Part shown: positions 57,408 through 64,000 of the stretch, in pieces
Numbering within the stretch: the stretch's first letter is position 1
How the letters are laid out: each line of letters starts with the position of its first letter
NCBI GenBank assembly: GCA_944326365.1
Contig: CALVDR010000001.1
Coordinates: forward strand, 186,001 to 250,000
Reading direction: 5' to 3'
Length of the DNA: 64,000 nt
Source: an uncultured Bacteroidales bacterium
GTDB taxonomy: Bacteria; Bacteroidota; Bacteroidia; Bacteroidales; UBA932
Notes under the pieces: model-generated
Seen by the model: only the letters and a program-made list of their open reading frames with translations
The model's database searches: none
Told to the model about the DNA's origin: nothing
Position numbers and translations under genes: made by a program

Positions 57408-57469
57408 CCGGCATTATTTGCCGGCCGCAAAATGCTGTGCACGTGCACAATACCGACATTGCAAAGATA
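57408..57469 (-). promoter_or_regulatory. PUL promoter and leader with hairpin and 14-bp palindrome
   Basis: The -7 box TATCTTTG (minus strand, 57462-57469) is followed downstream by the perfect palindrome TGTGCACGTGCACA (57436-57449) and a CCGGCA/TGCCGG hairpin (57408-57424), all upstream of the first PUL start at 57363. The palindrome is a candidate operator. Confidence 0.55.
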
Positions 57470-57640
57470 GATATTTTATTTTCAAAAACAGAATCCCACG
57501 CCTCCCGGGCGGGGAATATTGGGCCCGATTTTACATTATTGCCGGAGAGCGCTTACGGGCTGAAAGCTTTGATTATATGGAACATAGACACTCCGTTCGA
57601 AAAGCATAAATACCGTAAGAATTACGCTATCATCTTCGCG

Positions 57641-58807
57641 TCATTCCGCCCCATAGACCCAGGCGATGCGGGACGGGCAGACTCCGGCAGTATGGGACCA
57701 GACAAGTGAACCGTCCGCATGGAAATAATGGACAGTCCCGGGAGTGGTATAATCACCGGCATCAGTGAGGACGAAATCTCCTGTCGCAGGATTGATATCC
57801 AGACCGTAGCATGAAGAAATGCCGACACCGGACAAGTCAAGGAATTCCGACTCCTGATATACACCGTCCGAAAGTTTTCCGAACGATATCCCCGGATTCC
57901 AGTTTTCATCATAAGTCGTGGACTGGGTGTACACAGTTCCGCCATGACTGCACCAGTTTGACACAGGGATATTTTCTATCAGGGTTACCTTGCCGCTTGC
58001 CCTGTCATACGAAAATACCGCTCCCGGATCAGCCCCGTAATCTCCGCGAGAAGTCATATACTCCACATCACCGGCACAGATGACCTTGTACAGATTCCTG
58101 TACCCCGTATCGTCAGTCCTGATCACTTCGAAAGTCCCGGCATCCACGACCGACACTGTCTGCTCGTATGCCGTAGTTCCGGTAGCAGGATCATACTGCA
58201 GTCCGCCGGAGTTCAGGACATAGATGAATCCATCGTGAAAATGAAGCTGCTCCGGATCATGACCGACGCCGATTCGCGAAACCATGCTGAAATCCTCAGT
58301 GGAAACCTTGTAAAGGGAACCCCCTTCCGCATAGGAAGTGACATAAAGATACCCGTCATTCTCTATTACATAACGGCAGTCCGGAACAGACACCTCAGCG
58401 ATATGCCTTGCAGTAAGGGCATCCGCGATTTCCAGGAGACCGGAACCGTTCAGGACTATGATCAGGTAATCTCCTGCGATCAGAATATCATTCCCGACAT
58501 CTCCCAGCTCCAGAGACATTTCAGGGTTCTGCAGCGAAAACCAGTCGTTTACATACTCCCCTGTCCTCAGATTCACGAAGTCAAGAGAAGCATTGTTCAT
58601 CCCCATGGTACCTTCATTGAGGACATAAAAGCCAGTGACTTCCGACTGCACTGACGGTATATTCCCGTCAGGATCCCCTGCTCCGATTTTGTCACAGGAA
58701 ACGGCGGCTGCCGCCAATGAGGCTGTCGCCAGAAAGAATTTCGTCCTGCCGGACAATGCATGGACAAAGTCAAAGAAAAATCCGATCATAATCATAAATG
58801 ACAACAT
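57641..58807 (-). CDS. btuG: Surface cobalamin-binding lipoprotein, BtuG-like beta-propeller
   Basis: A 388-residue lipoprotein (lipobox AAVSC near residue 39; the early Met at 58795 or 58789 would shorten the n-region). Repeated blades (GFYVLNEGTMGMNNASLDF, YLYVTSYAEGGSLYKVS, GFIYVLNSGG, GYYGLDINPATGDFVLTDAG-type strands) fit the DUF5074/YncE-like seven-bladed propeller of Bacteroides BtuG, which takes vitamin B12 from the surface and passes it to BtuB. Its start overlaps the btuB stop by one base (TAATG), so the two are translationally coupled, under the same riboswitch. I rely on fold resemblance and context. Confidence 0.85.
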   Translation of the reverse strand: MLSFMIMIGFFFDFVHALSGRTKFFLATASLAAAAVSCDKIGAGDPDGNIPSVQSEVTGFYVLNEGTMGMNNASLDFVNLRTGEYVNDWFSLQNPEMSLELGDVGNDILIAGDYLIIVLNGSGLLEIADALTARHIAEVSVPDCRYVIENDGYLYVTSYAEGGSLYKVSTEDFSMVSRIGVGHDPEQLHFHDGFIYVLNSGGLQYDPATGTTAYEQTVSVVDAGTFEVIRTDDTGYRNLYKVICAGDVEYMTSRGDYGADPGAVFSYDRASGKVTLIENIPVSNWCSHGGTVYTQSTTYDENWNPGISFGKLSDGVYQESEFLDLSGVGISSCYGLDINPATGDFVLTDAGDYTTPGTVHYFHADGSLVWSHTAGVCPSRIAWVYGAE

Positions 58808-60771
58808 TAGATATTAAACTGTAATACTACTTTATAACTGATTCCGGGCATGGGATACCTGGAAATGATCTCATAATGCGAGTCAGTGACATTGGTGACA
58901 GCCACGGACAGTTTCAGGAAATCCCGGAATTTACGCGATACCATCAGGTCAAGATCCGCATAAGGATCGAGAAGATTCGCGTCCGTATTGGCCGATGTAC
59001 GGTAACGGACCGAATTGTATATGAAACTGGCAGAAAGGGACCATCCGCGATATTCCGCCGATACTACGGCCGAAACCGAATGCAGAGGAACATAGGCAGT
59101 CTGCCCGCGATACCACGCAGACTGCGGGTCTGTCATGTCTTCGGATCTTTCGTATGTCCAGTCAAGCAATGCGTCCAGTCTGAAATCACGGAACACGAAG
59201 CTGTGATTCATGGACAGGGTGCAGCCATACCCGTGGACAAGACCGTAATTGAAGGCCGACCACACGAACTGGTTCGCTGCCGGAAGCCAGACTATCTTGT
59301 CTTCGGTGATATTGTAGAACAGATCGGCCCGGCATCCGCATGACCACGGTCCGGCAGAGACCGAATATAAAGCGGTGAAGTCGAACTGGTCCACGGTCTC
59401 GGGCCGGAGGACGTGTGCCGCATTGGCCGACGGAACGGCCACATAATATAGCTCGTTGAAAGTCGGAAGCCTGAACGAATTTTTCCAGTAGGCCAGAAAA
59501 CGGAAATTTCCCGGAGAATATCTGATGGACAGATACGGGCTTATACGGTCGCAGGACAGGTCCGGTTCCCTGATTTCCGCACCGGTTGACACCTGCGATG
59601 TTCCGGAAGCCCTGGAGGAGAAATCAAGTGCGTGGTGATATACGGCGGACGCATTGACCGACAGGTCTTTATAACAGTATTCCGCCTGTGCGGCGAGCAT
59701 GGATGACCATCGCCGTTTGCCTGAAAGTCCGGATACATCGGAGTCGAGACAGGAGACGGTATTGTCCCAGGCAAGGGAGAAGCCGAAATTCCCGTGACGG
59801 TATGCGGCCGCAGTCGAGAAATAGGCCTCCTGCTGGCGGTAATGCAGATCCAGCCGGCGGGAAGAAGAGTTTCCGACAGTATCCTGCAGATAATTGCAAC
59901 AGGAATATGCATATTTCCCTGCGAGCTTCATGGAAAATTTCCGTAATGAATAACGGTAGTTTCCCTGGATGAAGACATCGTCGTCACGCTGGCGGTCGCC
60001 GCAGAGAGACGGTCCCGCCTGACGGATGACAGGACCCGGCAAGCCCCTGTCCGAATGATACCAGTTCCCTTTCAGATGAAGCAGAGACTTTTCCGAACGC
60101 ATGAGGAAAGACGGTCCGATCTGGAAAGATGTCAGATCCGAGTTCTGTCTGCGGGCTGTGGTATCTGCACCATAGCGGTTCGTATATGTGAACGGATAGT
60201 TTCCTTCCGTATGTCTGCAGTCTCCCGTGACTTTAAGGCAGGATCTCCGTGAAAGCCGTTTCATCGCAGAAAGATATGCCGAACCGGTGCTGAACGAGCC
60301 GTACTCTGCTCTGGCGGCAAGGGACCATGGCCGGGAGAAGTCAGGGAATGCCGTGCGGAGGGAGACCGTAGCCGACGAAGCCAGTTCCGATGCTGACTGG
60401 AGCAGGGAAGACAGTCCTCCATTGGATACGGACACTGATTCGAGGTCCTCTGAACAATATCTGCCCAGATCCACCTGGCCGTTCTGGACATTGTTTACCT
60501 TCACTCCGTCGACAAAGACTCCGGTATGCTGCGAGCCAAGAGACCGGACATTCACTGTCTTCAATCCGCCGAGTCCTCCATAATCACGTATCTGGACGCC
60601 TGCAGTATGCCTGAGCAATTCCGGGACGGAAGCATCGGGCATGGAAGCTATCTGTCCGGACGTGACTGTCCGGACGGCTGGAGAGTCGTATCGGTCTGAC
60701 GAGACCTGCGAAGCCGACAGGGTATCCTGCGCCTGAGGTGTCATCAGAAGCATGAGAGCCAGTACAAACAT
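58807..60771 (-). CDS. btuB: TonB-dependent cobalamin receptor
   Basis: A receptor of about 654 residues, small like BtuB. The plug has MPDASVPELLRHTAGVQIRD, LGGLKTVNVRSLGSQHTGVFVDGVKVN and a TonB-box-like start; the barrel ends in the aromatic strand YKVVLQFNI. I chose the ATG at 60771 (signal sequence MFVLALMLLMTPQAQ); the frame is open to 60873 and a GTG at 60825 would add a basic n-region. It lies directly downstream of a cobalamin riboswitch, and the next gene is btuG. It would import B12 across the outer membrane. Confidence 0.9.
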   Translation of the reverse strand: MFVLALMLLMTPQAQDTLSASQVSSDRYDSPAVRTVTSGQIASMPDASVPELLRHTAGVQIRDYGGLGGLKTVNVRSLGSQHTGVFVDGVKVNNVQNGQVDLGRYCSEDLESVSVSNGGLSSLLQSASELASSATVSLRTAFPDFSRPWSLAARAEYGSFSTGSAYLSAMKRLSRRSCLKVTGDCRHTEGNYPFTYTNRYGADTTARRQNSDLTSFQIGPSFLMRSEKSLLHLKGNWYHSDRGLPGPVIRQAGPSLCGDRQRDDDVFIQGNYRYSLRKFSMKLAGKYAYSCCNYLQDTVGNSSSRRLDLHYRQQEAYFSTAAAYRHGNFGFSLAWDNTVSCLDSDVSGLSGKRRWSSMLAAQAEYCYKDLSVNASAVYHHALDFSSRASGTSQVSTGAEIREPDLSCDRISPYLSIRYSPGNFRFLAYWKNSFRLPTFNELYYVAVPSANAAHVLRPETVDQFDFTALYSVSAGPWSCGCRADLFYNITEDKIVWLPAANQFVWSAFNYGLVHGYGCTLSMNHSFVFRDFRLDALLDWTYERSEDMTDPQSAWYRGQTAYVPLHSVSAVVSAEYRGWSLSASFIYNSVRYRTSANTDANLLDPYADLDLMVSRKFRDFLKLSVAVTNVTDSHYEIISRYPMPGISYKVVLQFNI

Positions 60772-60880
60772 AACTGCATTTATTCCAGACTGCCGGCAGC
60801 GTCCGGTTCCGTACCGGTATCGCACATGTGCGGCAGTGACTCCGTCCCGTAATCCCGCAGGAGGATGTTCCATAAACGGC

Positions 60881-61112
60881 AGAGGCAGGTCTTCTGGCTT
60901 GTCCCGGCTTCACGCCTTCCCGGTATCGGGAGAGGACGACTCAAACGTCTTTCTTCGAAGCGATACCAGTGGCAGAGAATGTGAAGCTCTCCGATGCTCC
61001 GGTTTTCCGGCTCGCATCACGGGCATACAGCAGCGGGTACTGTCGCGGATTCTCACCGCGTTCCCTCTTCGTCCCTCGCGCAGCCTTCGTGCGTCCGGGA
61101 ACCTTTGCCGGC
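60881..61112 (-). promoter_or_regulatory. Cobalamin riboswitch controlling btuB-btuG
   Basis: On the minus strand it has the B12 box (AAGCCAGAAGACCTGCCT, near 60882-60900), the conserved core GGTGAGAATCCGCGACAG with the CCCGCTGC segment (near 61045-61075), and P1 strands GGCAAAGGT/ACCTGCC that pair. Adenosyl/aquocobalamin binding is expected to lower expression of btuB. The -7 box TATATTTG at 61114-61121 lies immediately upstream. Confidence 0.93.
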
Positions 61113-61113
61113 C

Positions 61114-61121
61114 CAAATATA
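61114..61121 (-). promoter_or_regulatory. Predicted -7 box of the riboswitch transcript
   Basis: TATATTTG on the minus strand, just upstream of the first riboswitch stem. Confidence 0.6.
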
Positions 61122-61135
61122 CGCAGAAACTGAGA

Positions 61136-61168
61136 GGAATGGAAATAAACTTGTTTAATTTCCATTCC
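61136..61168. other. 11-bp inverted repeat between the divergent B12 operons
   Basis: GGAATGGAAAT (61136-61146) and ATTTCCATTCC (61158-61168), separated by 11 A/T-rich bases. It lies between the two divergent promoters; possible operator or hairpin. Confidence 0.55.
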
Positions 61169-61249
61169 CGAAGTGCTACCATATATGTGACGCGACAGCG
61201 GCAAATATATGCATTTCACGGCTTAATAACGTTAATATCCAAATTTTGC

Positions 61250-61257
61250 TAACTTTG
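61250..61257 (+). promoter_or_regulatory. Predicted -7 box of the btuF-btuC-btuD operon
   Basis: TAACTTTG on the plus strand, exact TAnnTTTG. No riboswitch is seen between it and the first gene. Confidence 0.5.
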
Positions 61258-61341
61258 CAGGATATGGACGAAAGGTTCAACATCACCTGAATTTTATTAC
61301 CAAAACCGCAGACAGGATGGGCAGTGTCAGACTGGCAAAGG

Positions 61342-62643
61342 ATGGAAAGACCAACGAACGCGATTTTCATCCGAATCGGGAAATATAGAAGATTGGAAAG
61401 TAAAAGGGTAATATGGATAATGATATTGGCCATTCTGGCCAATGCCTGCGGCAGACAAGATGCCGCAGATTTTTTCGATGTTACATGGTACTCTCCTTCC
61501 GAAGCCGAAGGTTTCGAAATAGTGGGAACGGCAGGCTGTGAAAGCAGGGTCATCAGGGTAAAAACGGCATGGCAGGGGGACGGGAACGGCCAGGACGGCA
61601 TCCGGACCTCAACTTCCTCCGGGAAAGAACTTTTCATAGCACGGAACGGGGAAAGTCCGCCGGAAGGATTCGGAGGCCGGATTCTGGACGGAAATGCGGA
61701 AAGGATCGCTGTCACGTCATCGTCCCATATCGCCTTTCTGGACCTGATCGGCGAGGTCCGGCGTGTCAAGGCAGTCTCCGGCATCAGATATATTTCAAAC
61801 GCATATATCCGCGGACACAGGGATTCGATAGCGGATATCGGATATGAGGCAGGCGCCGATTTCGAAGCGCTGGCCGCCGCAAAGCCTGATATAGTCCTGC
61901 TCTACGGTATCAGTTCGTCCAATGCGATGGAAGACAGGCTCCGCATACTCGGCATACCCTACCTCTACATCGGGGAATATCTGGAGACATCCCCTTTGGG
62001 GAAGGCAGAGTGGGTGGTAGTCATAGCCGAACTGCTCGGATGCAGGGAGAAGGGCGAAGAAGCATACAGGAAGATAGTTTCGGGATATGAAGAGCTGAAA
62101 TCCTCCGTCCCTGAAAATGCGGGGAAACCGGAAGTGATGCTTAACTCGCCGTATGGTGATACATGGTTCATGGCATCCCCTGAATCGGCCATGGTATCCC
62201 TGATACGTGATGCCGGAGGGGAGTATGTCCTCGGAAACCGCCATTCCAGGGGCGGCAGGGATTCCGGCTCCGGAATTTCCGCGTCAGGACAGTGGAAATC
62301 TTCTTCCATAGACTTCGAAGAAGCATTCCTGCTGACTTCGGAAGCCGATGTCTGGCTGAATGTGGGCCAATATCGCTCCATCGGACAGCTGACAGCCGCC
62401 TATCCGCAGCTTGCAGGGGTGAAATGCGTGAAAGACGGGAAAGTCTACAGCTGTGACCGGCGAAGCACTGAAGGAGGAGGAAGCGATTTCTGGGAATCAG
62501 GTACAGTAAGGCCGGATCTGGTGCTGGAAGACCTGATACGGATTCTGCATCCTGAACTCCGCATTCCTGGGGGAAGCGGTCAGGATACAGACTGCACCGA
62601 TGATGAAAGCTTGCATTATTACCGGAGGCTTGACTCGTATTGA
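61342..62643 (+). CDS. btuF: Cobalamin/siderophore ABC transporter substrate-binding lipoprotein
   Basis: A protein of about 433 residues with a lipoprotein signal (VIWIMILAILANACG). It has the periplasmic-binding-protein fold of the BtuF/FhuD group (RIAVTSSSHIAFLDLIGE, FEALAAAKPDIVLLYG, GIPYLYIGEYLETSPLGKAEWV). I use the ATG at 61342; a GTG at 61324 and a TTG at 61393 (which gives a compact signal) are alternatives. It delivers ligand to BtuC. Next to btuB, btuG and the riboswitch, cobalamin is the likely ligand, though iron or haem is not excluded. Confidence 0.82.
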   Translation: MERPTNAIFIRIGKYRRLESKRVIWIMILAILANACGRQDAADFFDVTWYSPSEAEGFEIVGTAGCESRVIRVKTAWQGDGNGQDGIRTSTSSGKELFIARNGESPPEGFGGRILDGNAERIAVTSSSHIAFLDLIGEVRRVKAVSGIRYISNAYIRGHRDSIADIGYEAGADFEALAAAKPDIVLLYGISSSNAMEDRLRILGIPYLYIGEYLETSPLGKAEWVVVIAELLGCREKGEEAYRKIVSGYEELKSSVPENAGKPEVMLNSPYGDTWFMASPESAMVSLIRDAGGEYVLGNRHSRGGRDSGSGISASGQWKSSSIDFEEAFLLTSEADVWLNVGQYRSIGQLTAAYPQLAGVKCVKDGKVYSCDRRSTEGGGSDFWESGTVRPDLVLEDLIRILHPELRIPGGSGQDTDCTDDESLHYYRRLDSY

Positions 62644-62704
62644 TGTCTGCACGACAAGGTCTCAGGGACTGACGATATCAGGATTTTTCATATCTTGTCA
62701 CACG

Positions 62705-63709
62705 ATGGGAAAAAGAAAGAAAATACTGTGGACTGCTGGAGTGGCGGCTGTAACGGGGCTTTTTGCGGCAGAGATGCTGACAGGGAGCGCCGGGATCAGC
62801 GCAGGAGACGTATGGAAGGCGTTGTCCGGAGGCAGTGTACCGGAGCAGGTCAGGCTGATAGTGACAGAAATACGGCTGCCGAAAGCTCTTACTGCCCTGC
62901 TCTCGGGTATGGCTATCTCTGTAAGCGGACTTCTGATGCAGACACTTTTCAGGAATCCGCTGGCAGGTCCCTATGTCCTGGGAATCAGTTCCGGCGCATC
63001 GCTCGGAGCGTCTGTGTGCGTACTGGGCACGTCCGCTTCAGCCGCTCTGGCAGGCAGTCAGATCCTGATGTCTTTGGGGACTGCCGGTGCCGCATGGCTC
63101 GGGGCGGCGGCAGTACTTGGTATCATAGCCATGGCCGGCAGGAGGATAGGCGACATCACTGTCATCCTGATTCTCGGGATGATGCTGGGTGCAGGGATCG
63201 ATGCCGTAGTGCAGATCCTGCAGTTTCTCAGCGATGAGCAGGCATTGAAATCGTATATAATATGGACGATGGGATCCATGGGAAGCGTGTCGGGGCCGGA
63301 ACTGTGGATTCTCGCCGCAGCCACCGCTGCCGGGACAGCTGTCACGGCGGTATCGTGCAAGTCCCTGAACCTGCTGCTTCTGGGCGAGGGCTATGCTGCA
63401 TCCATGGGAGCGGATATCGGACGGATACGGAGTCTGATATTTCTGGCTGTAGTACTTCTGGCCGGAACTGTAACGGCGTTCTGCGGGCCTGTGGGGTTTC
63501 TGGGGCTGGCGGTACCGCATGTGGCGCGCCTCGCATCCGGGAATGCGGACCACAGGGTCCTCATCCCGGCGACGCTCCTCTGCGGAGGAGCGCTGATGAT
63601 GTCATGCGACATCATCGCGAGGCTCGCCGCCGTCCCCATCAATGCTATCGCATCCCTTGTCGGCATCCCGGTCATCATCTGGATAATCCTCATGAACCAC
63701 CGCATATAA
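62705..63709 (+). CDS. btuC: ABC transporter permease of the FecCD/BtuC family
   Basis: A 334-residue inner-membrane permease with about ten hydrophobic segments. Family motifs include VTEIRLPKALTALLSGMAISVSGLLMQTLFRNPLAGPYVLGISSGASLGAS near residue 60, GYAASMGADIGRIR near 235 (contact with the ATPase), and GPVGFLGLAVPHVARLASG near 275. I chose the ATG at 62705; the frame opens at 62600, inside the upstream gene's end. It sits between the binding protein and the ATPase gene, so it forms the cobalamin importer. Confidence 0.93.
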   Translation: MGKRKKILWTAGVAAVTGLFAAEMLTGSAGISAGDVWKALSGGSVPEQVRLIVTEIRLPKALTALLSGMAISVSGLLMQTLFRNPLAGPYVLGISSGASLGASVCVLGTSASAALAGSQILMSLGTAGAAWLGAAAVLGIIAMAGRRIGDITVILILGMMLGAGIDAVVQILQFLSDEQALKSYIIWTMGSMGSVSGPELWILAAATAAGTAVTAVSCKSLNLLLLGEGYAASMGADIGRIRSLIFLAVVLLAGTVTAFCGPVGFLGLAVPHVARLASGNADHRVLIPATLLCGGALMMSCDIIARLAAVPINAIASLVGIPVIIWIILMNHRI

Positions 63710-63716
63710 CACCACC

Positions 63717-64000
63717 ATGCTCTCTATAAAAAACCTCACTCTCGGCTACGGAGAAAACATACTGCTGCACGGCATATCCGCCGCTGCCGCAGCCGGAGAA
63801 CTCATCATGCTGGCCGGCAGGAACGGCAGCGGGAAAAGCACCCTGCTCAGAGCCGTGACCGGACTGGCAAAACCCCTCTCCGGCAGGATACTCGCGGACG
63901 GCAAAGACATATCGGCCATTTCCAGAAATGAAGCTGCAATGAAAGTCTCGTTCGTCAGCACGGAACGGATCCGCATACCGCGTTTCAGATGCCGGGACAT
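63717..64000 (+). CDS. btuD: ABC transporter ATP-binding protein (BtuD/FecE type), partial
   Basis: The ORF begins at 63717, 8 bases after btuC, and is cut by the window end after 94 residues. Walker A is AGRNGSGKST (about residues 34-43); the D-loop and signature are not in the window. The sequence MLSIKNLTLGYGENILL is typical of FecE/BtuD ATPases. It would power BtuC. The protein is truncated by the window, not by mutation. Confidence 0.9.
   Translation, partial: MLSIKNLTLGYGENILLHGISAAAAAGELIMLAGRNGSGKSTLLRAVTGLAKPLSGRILADGKDISAISRNEAAMKVSFVSTERIRIPRFRCRD

Noticed and set aside
57193..57459. An 88-residue lipoprotein-like frame as a separate gene
   Set aside because: It has a good signal peptide but its sequence after the G tract does not resemble a protein. 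It is the 5' part of the frameshifted beta-helix gene.
60584..60913. A 109-residue open frame over the cobalamin riboswitch end
   Set aside because: It overlaps the B12 box and the start of btuB and has no protein signature.

Overview
The window is chromosomal DNA from a member of the Bacteroidota, most likely order Bacteroidales. The evidence is a SusC/SusD pair, surface lipoproteins with short N-terminal lipoboxes, a serC-serA-DUF1015 cluster, a cobalamin-controlled btuB-btuG unit, and many TAnnTTTG -7 promoter boxes typical of this phylum. I cannot name the genus from sequence alone. Coding density is high and GC is about one half. No rRNA, tRNA or CRISPR array was seen.

Layout. 1-24.1 kb is housekeeping: an exported hypothetical protein, an M16 peptidase and an O-methyltransferase (+). 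Then come murA, murB, metG, dnaG and a DUF308 membrane protein (-), fhs and a PHP phosphatase (+), recQ (-), an FKBP lipoprotein and a DUF3127 protein (+), miaA and a small acidic protein (-), and a YigZ protein, pyrB-pyrI, serC-serA and DUF1015 (+). 24.2-33.7 kb is sugar catabolism: a transporter-ROK kinase-transporter operon, a complete L-rhamnose operon (rhaB-rhaA-rhaT-rhaD) and a divergent AraC regulator. 33.65-34.79 kb is a small AT-rich cassette carrying an AbiEii-type nucleotidyltransferase and a DUF6922-like partner. It sits between exact 29-bp direct repeats at the 3' end of the araC gene. 35-38.3 kb holds a lone TonB receptor, superoxide dismutase and rubredoxin, closed by a 58-bp perfect palindrome.

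38.4-57.5 kb is a single-strand polysaccharide utilisation locus (PUL). In transcription order it has a beta-helix lipoprotein interrupted at an 11-G tract, SusC, SusD, a chimeric fimbrillin/FISUMP lipoprotein, two further surface lipoproteins, a GH71/99-like enzyme, a GH31 and a GH2. Several gaps between these genes carry strong hairpins or repeats. SusC/SusD would bind and import glycan fragments, the surface lipoproteins would capture or cleave the polymer, and GH31 and GH2 would trim oligosaccharides. The substrate is not decided by the sequence.

57.6-64 kb is vitamin B12 uptake. A cobalamin riboswitch precedes btuB and btuG on the minus strand, and a divergent ABC transporter operon (btuF-btuC-btuD, the last cut by the window end) lies on the plus strand.

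The strongest candidates for something new are the cassette between 29-bp repeats, the homopolymer-switched PUL lipoprotein, and the hairpin-rich intergenic RNAs of the PUL, especially 47.91-48.21 kb.
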